From: Kiritimatiellia bacterium
GTDB taxonomy: Bacteria; Verrucomicrobiota; Kiritimatiellia; RFP12; UBA1067
Assembly (NCBI GenBank): GCA_017406465.1
Contig: JAFQYM010000059.1
Location: 1 to 59,660 of the forward strand
Direction: 5' to 3'
Length of the DNA: 59,660 nt
Positions 39,286 to 47,261 of this stretch are shown here, piece after piece. Numbering within the stretch: the stretch's first letter is position 1; each line of letters opens with the position of its first letter. The position numbers and the translations under genes were made by a program. The notes below the pieces were generated by a model. The model ran no database searches. It was not told where the DNA came from and saw only the letters and a program-made list of their open reading frames with translations.

Positions 39286-39475
39286 ATTTCCCGCGTGGTT
39301 GGGGCGAAGAAAAGTAGCCAATCGCCGCGTTTGGGACGCGTCGCGTGAAAGCTTGAGAACCTATCACAAAGAGACGCAACACGAGGACACTGCCGTCCGT
39401 GCAGTTTCGCCTCCTCCGTTGTATCTCTTTAGGTATTCTCAAGCACCTCACGCGATGCATCGGAGGAGGTTTTCG
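39242..39475 (+). ncRNA. Possible structured RNA with a long bulged hairpin
   Basis: A transcript from the repeat-A promoter would include a long stem: TCGCGTGA (39341-39348) with TCACGCGA (39448-39455); GCTTGAGAA (39351-39359) with TTCTCAAGC (39436-39444); AAAGAGA with TCTCTTT; and an apical ACTGC/GCAGT. Internal loops interrupt the stem, an outline reminiscent of 6S RNA, but I see no 6S consensus. A further stem CCTCCTCCG/CGGAGGAGG (39411-39469) followed by TTTTCGTTTT could terminate it. No supported ORF in this 39178-39598 gap. Confidence 0.33.
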
Positions 39476-39598
39476 TTTTCCGCCCTGCCGATGTCTGGGA
39501 AGGTGCGCAAGCTCTTAGGAAGACACGGTGTGTTATTTGGTTCTCGCAAGATGGCAGACTGGATGTGTTTCGGCGAGATTTAAAGTGGAGGCGCTCAA

Positions 39599-41122
39599 AT
39601 GTTAACAGTGAGCACGACGAGGTGCGGGACTTTGTTTTTGCTTGTGGAGAGTTTGCTTGTGACGGTTTCGCCTGTTGCTCTGGCAATGCCTACGAAAGAA
39701 GAGTTAGCGCGGACGCAGCCGATTGTGTTTGAATTAATGAAACCTTGCGTCTCTGGACTCAAGAACGGGTCTATGTCAGCCACTGAGGTGGGCGATAAGG
39801 CCGTGGAGTTCTCTGGTGAAGCTGAAACGCCGGCGGGGAAATATCTGCTTCTCAAGGGAGCTGTTGCCTATTATGTTCGTGACAAATCATACGACAAGGC
39901 CGCTGATACAATTGAGTTAATCATGGAGCAATTCCCAGACATTGAACCGGAGACGCTTCTCGACATTACGACGCGTGCAAAAAGGGTCGTAACTGCCAAG
40001 ACAGCCCCCCGCCTCGTTGCCATTCACAATGTGGTTTTGGCACGGGCGAACGGAGCCAAAGTGCTGAAAGCACTCGAATCTGAACTTAAAAAGAAACCGA
40101 CCGACAAGACGCTTATCCGCGGTTGTGCGGAATTGACAGCTGCAACAGGAAAATGGGACGAAGCGCTTCCTCTGTTTGTAAAACTCGGCGGTGACATCGG
40201 CAAGATGGCACAGGAGGAAATTGACGGCACTGCTACCGCCGCCATGTTGGCGAATTTCTGGTGGAACTACAATTCCCAGCAGCGCGATGCAAAGGATGCA
40301 ATCCGCAATCATGCGGTTGCGCTATATCGTGATGCAATTGAGCGCGATGAACTCAAAGGTCTCCAAAAAACTCTGGCTGAGCAACGCATGGCGGAAGTCG
40401 AAACCATTGGGGACAAAGCAGGCGCCAAGCCGCGCGTCGGGGAAAGGGCAGACGCTAAGACGCGGAGGACATCTTCTGCCTTAAGCGCCCGATTGGAGAA
40501 AGGCCTTGTCGGGTATTGGCCCTTCGACGGCAATGGGAATGATGCGACAAAAAACCGCAACAACGGGATATTGCATAACATGACTCAGGCGGAAGACCGC
40601 TTCGGCAACGCCAACAAGGCGTATCGATTCGGCGGGTCCAGCTACATCGAAGTCTCACACTCGGATACTTTAAATATGACGCATGCGATTACGATGACCG
40701 CATGGATAAAGCCGCAGAGGTGGTGGGGGCCCTGGATAGTCATCATGCAGAAGGGTAATAGATGGAATTGTAACTACCAGTTCGGAATAAACATGCATGA
40801 TAATAAGGTGTTCTTTTGTGGCCGTGCTATAGTGTTAAGTGTGGATGCGCAAATCGGACTGGAATTAAACAAATGGCAGCATGTTGCATTGACATACGAA
40901 AGCGGCAAGAGGTCTTGTTTTTATTGCAATGGTGTCCAAATTGGCAATTGGCAGATATCGAAAGATTTGCCGCCAAACAACAGCAGTCTTGTTATAGGCT
41001 ATGATCCAATGGAGGAAGATGAATATTTTGTGGGGGATATGGACGATGTCAGACTTTTCAATCGGGCGCTTTCAGAGAAGGAGATGCAGGAGCTTTACAA
41101 AGCGGAGTGCCCAAAGCAATAA
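39599..41122 (+). CDS. Secreted LamG-domain protein
   Basis: A 507-residue protein with a signal peptide to about residue 29 (LFLLVESLLVTVSPVALA). Residues 30-270 are a helical domain starting MPTKEELARTQPIVFELM and containing KYLLLKGAVAYYVRDKSYDKAA and LKKKPTDKTLIRGC; from memory, related helical regions precede LamG domains in several Kiritimatiellota/Lentisphaerota proteins. Residues about 300-500 are a LamG/concanavalin-like sandwich (LVGYWPFDGNGNDAT, ITMTAWIKPQRWWG, WQHVALTYESGKRSCFYCNG, MDDVRLFNRALSEKEMQELY), which usually binds glycans. GGAGG precedes the start. Lower GC and codon use than housekeeping neighbours. Confidence 0.82.
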   Translation: MLTVSTTRCGTLFLLVESLLVTVSPVALAMPTKEELARTQPIVFELMKPCVSGLKNGSMSATEVGDKAVEFSGEAETPAGKYLLLKGAVAYYVRDKSYDKAADTIELIMEQFPDIEPETLLDITTRAKRVVTAKTAPRLVAIHNVVLARANGAKVLKALESELKKKPTDKTLIRGCAELTAATGKWDEALPLFVKLGGDIGKMAQEEIDGTATAAMLANFWWNYNSQQRDAKDAIRNHAVALYRDAIERDELKGLQKTLAEQRMAEVETIGDKAGAKPRVGERADAKTRRTSSALSARLEKGLVGYWPFDGNGNDATKNRNNGILHNMTQAEDRFGNANKAYRFGGSSYIEVSHSDTLNMTHAITMTAWIKPQRWWGPWIVIMQKGNRWNCNYQFGINMHDNKVFFCGRAIVLSVDAQIGLELNKWQHVALTYESGKRSCFYCNGVQIGNWQISKDLPPNNSSLVIGYDPMEEDEYFVGDMDDVRLFNRALSEKEMQELYKAECPKQ

Positions 41123-41461
41123 GACAACGCGGGGACGCGTCTTGCGAACCTGCGCAAGGTCAGACTTTTCCGAGCTTGATACAAACGTCGTTGTGTTGCC
41201 TGTGCACTTGTTATGTGATCGTCTTCAAGATCAAGATCATGTTGCCGTAAATCGGACGGATAACAACCACCAACGACGTGCGGTTCAGTAGCATTAGCCA
41301 TCGTATTTATAGAAATACGGTGGTAGTGGTCAGACAGTCATCACGTGCAGCGTGTGACGGCTGCTTTACTAGCTTTCGCAATAATCCACGGAGCAGCATG
41401 GGGTGGAGAAATATGGTATAATCTCATCTGAAATTTCGGTAGCCAGGTTGGTTATCATCTC
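41123..41461. other. Intergenic region with promoter of the ABC-F gene
   Basis: No gene or RNA recognised in about 340 bases. An extended -10 TGGTATAAT lies at 41414-41422, 39 bases before the ABC-F ATG; the leader has no strong ribosome site. A weak dyad CATCACGTGCAGCGTGTGACG is near 41338. Confidence 0.5.
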
Positions 41462-43480
41462 ATGCTAGATTTCAAGGGAATTAGCGTCCACTACGGACAT
41501 CAGGACGTCCTGACGAACGTCACGTTCCGCGTAAACGCGGGCGATCGCGTCGGCGTCGTCGGGCCAAACGGCTCGGGGAAATCTACGCTCTTCAAGATCG
41601 TCCTCGGCGAAATGTCGACGGATTCGGGCGAGCTCATAATCGAAGGGAGCCCGCGCATCGGCTTTACGCGTCAGAACCCTGCGCCCGACACTCCCGACGA
41701 GACACTGCTTGAGTATTCCCTGAGGGGCATTCCGGGGCTCTCGGAGATGGAGGCAGAGATGGCCGAGCTTGAGGCCGACCTCGCCGACCCTGCCAAGATG
41801 AAACGCTATGGCGAGCTCCAGACGAAGTTCGAGCATCTCGGCGGCTACGACATAGAGACGCGCGTCAAGGTCGCGCTTGGGGGCCTCGGGTTCACGACGG
41901 AGGAGTTTCTAAAGCCGTTCCAGTCGTTTTCCGGCGGCTGGCGCATGCGCGCGGAACTGTCGCGCGTGCTCGCGTCCAAGCCCGATCTCCTTCTCCTCGA
42001 CGAGCCGTCAAACTACCTCGACCTCCCCGCCGTCGACTGGCTCCAGAAGTACCTCAAGGCGTATGAGGGAACGCTGATGCTGATCTCCCACGACCGCTAT
42101 CTCCTGCGTACGCTGACGAACATCACGGTCGAAGTCGATGCCGGCACTGCGACGCGCTACGAGGGCGATCTCGACTGGTACATGAAGGAGCGCGAGGTCA
42201 GGTACCAGCACCTGAAGGCCGCCAAGGAGAACCAAGATCACCACCGCGAGCAGCTTCAGCGGTTCGTCGACCGCTTCCGCGCGCAGGCGACGAAGGCCGC
42301 GCAGGCGCAGAGCCGCCAGAAGCTCATCGACAAGATCGACGAGGAGAGGATCGTCCTTCCGAAGCGCTACACGCAGTCCGGCCGGCTTCGGCTTGCCGAG
42401 CCGCCACCAAGCGGCATAGAGATGTTCCGCTGCGAGAATCTCGGCTTCAGCTACGACGGCGTAAAGAAGGTCTTTTCGGGTCTCGAGTTCAACGTGACTC
42501 GCGGCGACAAGGTCGCGCTCATCGGCTACAACGGCCTCGGAAAGACGACGCTTATGCGCATCATGGCGGGGACGCGAGAGCCGACCGAGGGTAAGGCCGT
42601 CATCGGACACAATGTCGTCCCAGGATATCTCAGCCAGGAGTTTGCCGAGACGATCCCTCCCGATCTCACCGTCTACCGCAACGCGAAGAACGCGTGGGAC
42701 GCGCATGGCGGCGGGCCGGAGAAGGTCTTCCGCAATCAGCTTGGCGCGTTCGGCTTTGACGAGAACGATGTGGAAAAGCCAGCCGGCGTCCTTTCAGGCG
42801 GCGAGAAGATTCGTCTTGCGTTCCTTCGGCTCTTCTTTACTGCGCCGAATCTCCTTCTCCTTGATGAACCGACGACGCATCTCGACCTCGACGGACGGCG
42901 GCTTCTCGAGGATGCGCTTAAGAAGTACAAGGGAACGATCTTCCTCGTCTCGCACGATATTGATTTCGTCCGGGCCGTCGCGACTTCTGTGCTCGAGATC
43001 ACGCGAGAGGGGATTCGCCAGTTCCCAGGCGGCTACGACTACTATTGCGAGAAAAGGGAACGGGAAACGTATCCCCCGAGCGAAGCGAGTCGCCAAAGGC
43101 GATGCCCTAGCAGGGGTGGGAACGGGGAACGGGATGTCGGTCGTCCGGTATCGAATGCCTCTGCCGTTGACGATCAGTCTCCGACCTCTCGGCTCTCCAA
43201 GAAGGAATTGCGCCAGCAGCGCGCGGCGGAGCGCGCGAAGATCGCCCCGAAGCTCAAGGAGCTCAAGAAGCGCGTCGAAACGGCCGAGAAGAAGATCGAC
43301 GAGCTTCAAAAGGCGCTCGACGAGGCGAGCGCGGAGCTTTTCAACCCAAAGCCAGACACCGACTTTGCGGAGGCGAACAGGAAGGTTCGTACGCTTCAGT
43401 TCGAGATTGACCGCTACACCGCCGAATGGGAAGAGGCGGCTACGGAACTCGAGGCGCTCGAAGCCGAAAAGCCGCAGTAG
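41462..43480 (+). CDS. ABC-F family ATP-binding protein (Uup-like)
   Basis: A 672-residue protein with two ABC cassettes and no membrane segment. First: VGPNGSGKSTLF (Walker A), SFSGGWRMRAELSRVL (signature), LLLLDEPSNYLDL (Walker B). Second: IGYNGLGKTTLMR, VLSGGEKIRLAFLRL, LLLLDEPTTHLDL. Between them is the ABC-F linker (KERE..YQHLKAAKENQDHHREQLQRF). The C-terminus is a coiled coil (KKRVETAEKKIDELQKALDE), as in Uup. ABC-F proteins act on the ribosome or, for Uup, on replication intermediates. A low-complexity insert (about residues 530-575) lies between the second cassette and the coil, encoded by GGGAACG repeats. Confidence 0.93.
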   Translation: MLDFKGISVHYGHQDVLTNVTFRVNAGDRVGVVGPNGSGKSTLFKIVLGEMSTDSGELIIEGSPRIGFTRQNPAPDTPDETLLEYSLRGIPGLSEMEAEMAELEADLADPAKMKRYGELQTKFEHLGGYDIETRVKVALGGLGFTTEEFLKPFQSFSGGWRMRAELSRVLASKPDLLLLDEPSNYLDLPAVDWLQKYLKAYEGTLMLISHDRYLLRTLTNITVEVDAGTATRYEGDLDWYMKEREVRYQHLKAAKENQDHHREQLQRFVDRFRAQATKAAQAQSRQKLIDKIDEERIVLPKRYTQSGRLRLAEPPPSGIEMFRCENLGFSYDGVKKVFSGLEFNVTRGDKVALIGYNGLGKTTLMRIMAGTREPTEGKAVIGHNVVPGYLSQEFAETIPPDLTVYRNAKNAWDAHGGGPEKVFRNQLGAFGFDENDVEKPAGVLSGGEKIRLAFLRLFFTAPNLLLLDEPTTHLDLDGRRLLEDALKKYKGTIFLVSHDIDFVRAVATSVLEITREGIRQFPGGYDYYCEKRERETYPPSEASRQRRCPSRGGNGERDVGRPVSNASAVDDQSPTSRLSKKELRQQRAAERAKIAPKLKELKKRVETAEKKIDELQKALDEASAELFNPKPDTDFAEANRKVRTLQFEIDRYTAEWEEAATELEALEAEKPQ

Positions 43481-43519
43481 CGTCCGTGAAAACTCTACGC
43501 CCCCGCGCCCAGAACATTT

Positions 43520-43528
43520 TGGTATAAT
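43520..43528 (+). promoter_or_regulatory. Extended -10 of etfB, leaderless type
   Basis: TGGTATAAT ends 6 bases before the etfB ATG (ATCCGC between); no Shine-Dalgarno. Confidence 0.75.
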
Positions 43529-43534
43529 ATCCGC

Positions 43535-44332
43535 ATGAATGGATATACGTGCGTTGTTTGCATCAAACAGGTGCCAGATACGAAGAAGGTGACCGGGCAG
43601 GCCATGAAGGCCGACGGAACCATCAACCGCGCCGCATTGCCGGCGATCTTCAACCCCGAGGACAAGAACGCCCTTGAAGCGGCGCTTTCCGTAAAGGAGC
43701 GCTACGGCGGCAAGGTGATCGCCATCGCCATGGGGCTTCCAGCCGCGACCGCGATTCTCCGCGAGGCGCTTGCCTGCGGCGCGGACGAGGCGGTGCTCGT
43801 CACCGACCGCAAGGCGGCAGGGTCTGATACGCTCGCGACGAGCTACATTCTCTCTCAGGCGGTCAAGAAGTTCAATCCCGACCTCGTCTTCTGCGGCCGC
43901 CAGGCCATCGACGGCGATACGGCCCAGACGGGTCCGCAGATCGGCGAGAAGCTTGATTGCGCCGTAGTCACCTACCTCGAGAAGCTCGACATCGACGGCG
44001 ACACGGCCATCGCTACGCGCGACATCGGTACCGGCGTCGAGACTTGTCGCGCCAAGCTTCCCGCGCTCTTCACCGTTACGGAGAAGTTCGGCGAACTCCG
44101 TCCCTTCGAGATGCGTCGCGTCATGAAGTACAAGAACGCCGAGCCAACGATCCTCGACTGCGCCGCAATCGGCTGCGAAGACGACCGCTGCGGCTTCGCC
44201 GGGTCTCCGACGAGCGTCAACAAGATCGAGTCCGTTGTCCTTGCGGGCGGCGAATTCAAGGAAGTTGCCGCGACCGACGAGGGAATTGGCGCTCTCGTCT
44301 CTGAACTTATCAAGGACCACACCATCGGGTAA
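43535..44332 (+). CDS. etfB: Electron transfer flavoprotein, beta subunit
   Basis: A 265-residue protein of normal length: VCIKQVPDTKKV opening, INPEDKNALE-like FNPEDKNALEAAL, AMGLPAATAILREALACGADEAVLV, DLVFCGRQAIDGDTAQTGPQIGE and a C-terminal EMRRVMKYKNAEPTI. It binds AMP (or FAD in bifurcating forms) and with EtfA shuttles electrons from the acyl-CoA dehydrogenase encoded two genes on. Whether this ETF bifurcates cannot be told with confidence. Confidence 0.95.
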   Translation: MNGYTCVVCIKQVPDTKKVTGQAMKADGTINRAALPAIFNPEDKNALEAALSVKERYGGKVIAIAMGLPAATAILREALACGADEAVLVTDRKAAGSDTLATSYILSQAVKKFNPDLVFCGRQAIDGDTAQTGPQIGEKLDCAVVTYLEKLDIDGDTAIATRDIGTGVETCRAKLPALFTVTEKFGELRPFEMRRVMKYKNAEPTILDCAAIGCEDDRCGFAGSPTSVNKIESVVLAGGEFKEVAATDEGIGALVSELIKDHTIG

Positions 44333-44333
44333 T

Positions 44334-44423
44334 TGTTCAACTCATCAACTCTTCAACCTTTCAACTTTTCAACCTTTCAACCTTTCAACCTTTCAACCTT
44401 TCAACTTTTCAACTTTTCAACCC
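44334..44423 (+). repeat. Tandem TTTCAACC array between etfB and etfA
   Basis: About nine imperfect 8-10 base units (TTTCAACC, TTTTCAACC). The array replaces the usual short gap between etfB and etfA and leaves etfA without a Shine-Dalgarno. In one frame it is translated as FNLSTFQP, which creates a false N-terminal extension of etfA. Same family, opposite strand, at 12058-12082. Confidence 0.85.
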
Positions 44424-45449
44424 ATGAAAAACATACAAGGCGAAGTCTGGGTCTTTGCGGAGCAGGAGGAGGGGAAGCTCTCCGACGTTCCGTTCGAACT
44501 TCTCGGCAAGGCGCGCGAACTCGCGTCGAAGCTCGGAGTCAAGGTCGGAGCGGTCCTGATGGGCTCTGGCGTAGAGGCGCTTGCGAAGCCGCTCTTCGAG
44601 GCGGGCGCGGATGTCGTGCATATGATCGACGATCCCGCGCTGAAGGTCTACCGCAACAAGGCCTACCGCCACGCGATGGTCGAGCTCGTAAAGGAGGTCA
44701 ATCCGCAGATCGTGATCTTCGGCGCGACGCACATGGGGCGTGACCTCGCGCCGTCCGTCGCCTCGGCGCTCAGGTGCGGGCTTACGGCCGACTGCACCGA
44801 CCTGCAGATTGGCGACTACGAGGACAAGAAGACGAAGGAAGTCTTCACGAACGTCCTCCACCAGATCCGTCCCGCTTTCGGCGGCAACATCATCGCGACG
44901 ATCGTCAACGCGCGCAACTGGCCGCAGATGGCGACCGTGCGCGAGGGCGTGATGAAGCCGCTTGCGCGCGAGGAAGGGCGCAAGGGCGAGCTCGTGAAGC
45001 ACTCGGCGCATCTCGACGGGGTCGAGATCCCGGTCGAGGTCGTCGAAATCGTCCGCAAGGCGTCGACAGTCAACCTTAAGGGTTCGCGCATCATCGTGTG
45101 CGGCGGCGCGGGTGTCGGCTCGAAGGAGAACTTCAAGCTTCTCCACGACCTCGCGAACGTTCTTGGCGGCGCGGTCGGCGGATCGCGCGCTGCTGTCGAC
45201 CTCGGGTACTGCGAGCACGAGCGGCAGATCGGCCAGACGGGCGTCACGGTGCGCCCTGCGCTCATGATCAGCTGCGGCGTCTCGGGCGCTGTTCAGCACC
45301 TCGCCGGCATGCAGGACTCGGCGAAGATCATCGCGATCAACACCGACAAGGACGCGCCGATCTTCAAGGTAGCGCACTACGGCATCGTCGGCGACCTCAA
45401 CGTGGTCGTTCCGAAGCTGATCAAGGCGATTAAGTCGAAGGGAGAGTGA
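44424..45449 (+). CDS. etfA: Electron transfer flavoprotein, alpha subunit
   Basis: A 341-residue protein starting at MKNIQGEVWVFAEQ. Domain I: PFELLGKARELASKLGVKVGAVLMGSGV, VIFGATHMGRDLAPSVASAL. The C-terminal FAD-binding domain has IIVCGGAGVGSKENF, VGGSRAAVDLGY, IGQTGVTVRPALMISCGVSGAVQHLAGM and IIAINTDKDAPIF, all conserved. It holds FAD and passes electrons between the dehydrogenase and the quinone pool or ferredoxin/NAD. Part of etfB-etfA-acyl-CoA dehydrogenase; the next gene begins 1 base after its stop. Confidence 0.95.
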   Translation: MKNIQGEVWVFAEQEEGKLSDVPFELLGKARELASKLGVKVGAVLMGSGVEALAKPLFEAGADVVHMIDDPALKVYRNKAYRHAMVELVKEVNPQIVIFGATHMGRDLAPSVASALRCGLTADCTDLQIGDYEDKKTKEVFTNVLHQIRPAFGGNIIATIVNARNWPQMATVREGVMKPLAREEGRKGELVKHSAHLDGVEIPVEVVEIVRKASTVNLKGSRIIVCGGAGVGSKENFKLLHDLANVLGGAVGGSRAAVDLGYCEHERQIGQTGVTVRPALMISCGVSGAVQHLAGMQDSAKIIAINTDKDAPIFKVAHYGIVGDLNVVVPKLIKAIKSKGE

Positions 45450-45450
45450 C

Positions 45451-47184
45451 ATGGGCAATTTCTACAGGGACAACAAGGACATTGAGGAGACAATCGACCT
45501 TCTCGACCTTACTGAAGTAGCGACGCTTCTTGAAGAGGACTTCAAGTTCGCGAAGGAATACGACTTCGCGCCGAAAGACGCGGCTGACGCGATTGACAAC
45601 TACAAGCGCGCGATCGACCTCTGCGGCGACATCATGGCGAACCGCATCGCCCCGCTCGCGGAAGAGACTGATCTTGTCGGAAACACGCTGAACGAGGACG
45701 GGTCTGTCACGCGCGCACCCGGCATGAAGCTCGCGATCGAGCTCTTCGGGAAGACCGGTCTCATGGGCGTCACGATTCCATATTACCTCGGCGGCCTCAA
45801 CATGCCCTGCACCGTCCTTACGGCGTGCAACGACATCGTGAGCCGCGGCGACGCAGGGCTCATGAACCTCTTCGGTCTCCAGGGCATCGCCGAGACGATC
45901 AACTGGTTTGCCGACGAGGAAATCAAGAAGCAGTATGTGCCGCGCCTCGTCACCGGCGAGTGGACTGGCGCGATGGTGCTTACCGAGCCGGACGCGGGTA
46001 GCGACCTCCAGTCCGTCAAGACTTCTGCCTATCTCGACAAGGACGGCGTCTGGCGCGTCAACGGCGTCAAGCGCTTCATCACGAACGGCTGCGGCGAAGT
46101 CCTTCTCGTTCTCGCTCGCACCGAGCCCGAGTTCAGCGACGGTCGCGGCCTCAGCTGCCTTCTCGTCGAGAAGGGCCCCTGGGTCAAGGTGCGCCGTCTC
46201 GAGAACAAGCTCGGCATCCACGGCTCGCCCACTTGCGAGATGGTCTTCACCGAGGCGCCTGCGAAGCTGATTGGTCTTCGTAAGCGCGGCCTCATCACCT
46301 ACGTAATGGCGCTTATGAACGGCGCCCGCATGGGCATTGCCGCCCAGGGCACTGGCATTGCAGAGGCCGCCTACCGCGCGGCTCGCGACTACGCCGCGGC
46401 GAGAAAGCAGTTTGGCGTTACGATCGACACGTTCCCTGCGCTCCGCGAGCTTATGTCGACGATGTCGGTCGAGCTTCAGGCGTCGCGTCTACTTACCTAC
46501 TACGCGGCGAAGAACGTCGACCTTGAAGCGGGGCTCGGCAAGAAGTTCGAGTCGCTTAAGGGGACTCCCGAGGCGCAGGCCGTCCGCGCGCGTTTCAAGA
46601 AGTACGCGGCGTTCAACAAGATGCTTACCCCGATGGCGAAGTACTACGGCTCCGAACTTTCGATGCGCAACGCACAGGGCGCGATCGCCGTTCTCGGCGG
46701 CTCGGGCTTCATGAAGGACTATCCTTGCGAGCGGTACCTGCGCGACAGCCGCATAACGACGATCTACGAGGGCACTTCGCAGCTCCAGGTCGTTGCCGCG
46801 ATCGCTGGCGTCACGGGCGGTCTCGTCAAGGAAGTCATCGCCGACATCCTCGGCAAGGAGGACTGGCACGGCGAGCATCCGCGCATGACGAAGCTCCTGA
46901 AGGCGCTTGACGACGCAATCGAGTACGTGAAGGGACGCGAGGACTCGAAGACATACCACGACCTCTCGGCGAGGAAGCTCGTGGACGCGGGTACCGCGCT
47001 TATCGTCGCCGCGCTCTTCGTGAAGGCCGCCGAGAAGTACGACTACAAGAAGCCCGCGCTCGATTTCTGGCTGAACGTGGAGTTCCCGCGCGTCAGGGGC
47101 GAGCTTGAGCAGGTCATGTCTGGCTATGTCGGCTCGACCGCCGAGTTCGAGACGCTCGCCCCTGCGGTCCCCGTCGAGGACTAA
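45451..47184 (+). CDS. Acyl-CoA dehydrogenase, long form
   Basis: A 577-residue flavoenzyme, longer than the 380 of short-chain enzymes: it has a 60-residue N-terminal addition and a C-terminal four-helix domain of about 130 residues (from HPRMTKLLKALDDAIEY). Core motifs are present: GAMVLTEPDAGSDLQSV, NGVKRFITNGCGEV, RMGIAAQGTGIAEAAYRAA, QFGVTIDTFPALRELM and RDSRITTIYEGTSQLQ, with the catalytic glutamate in YEGT. It oxidises acyl-CoA to enoyl-CoA, or the reverse in fermentation, with EtfAB as partner. Together with AdhE it suggests acyl-CoA based fermentation. GGGAG precedes the ATG. Confidence 0.94.
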   Translation: MGNFYRDNKDIEETIDLLDLTEVATLLEEDFKFAKEYDFAPKDAADAIDNYKRAIDLCGDIMANRIAPLAEETDLVGNTLNEDGSVTRAPGMKLAIELFGKTGLMGVTIPYYLGGLNMPCTVLTACNDIVSRGDAGLMNLFGLQGIAETINWFADEEIKKQYVPRLVTGEWTGAMVLTEPDAGSDLQSVKTSAYLDKDGVWRVNGVKRFITNGCGEVLLVLARTEPEFSDGRGLSCLLVEKGPWVKVRRLENKLGIHGSPTCEMVFTEAPAKLIGLRKRGLITYVMALMNGARMGIAAQGTGIAEAAYRAARDYAAARKQFGVTIDTFPALRELMSTMSVELQASRLLTYYAAKNVDLEAGLGKKFESLKGTPEAQAVRARFKKYAAFNKMLTPMAKYYGSELSMRNAQGAIAVLGGSGFMKDYPCERYLRDSRITTIYEGTSQLQVVAAIAGVTGGLVKEVIADILGKEDWHGEHPRMTKLLKALDDAIEYVKGREDSKTYHDLSARKLVDAGTALIVAALFVKAAEKYDYKKPALDFWLNVEFPRVRGELEQVMSGYVGSTAEFETLAPAVPVED

Positions 47185-47261
47185 TCCCCGGCGGTCGGCG
47201 TTCCGGTCGCGACGTTTGGTTTGGATAGGAATCTTAAACAAAAAACGAAAGGCACAAGACA

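Noticed and set aside
44334..44423. Tandem repeats considered as a CRISPR array
   Set aside because: Units are 8-10 bases with no spacers; no cas genes nearby.
44235..44423. N-terminal extension of EtfA (STHQLFNLSTFQP...)
   Set aside because: It is translation of the octamer array and of the etfB end; EtfA homology starts at MKNIQGEVW.
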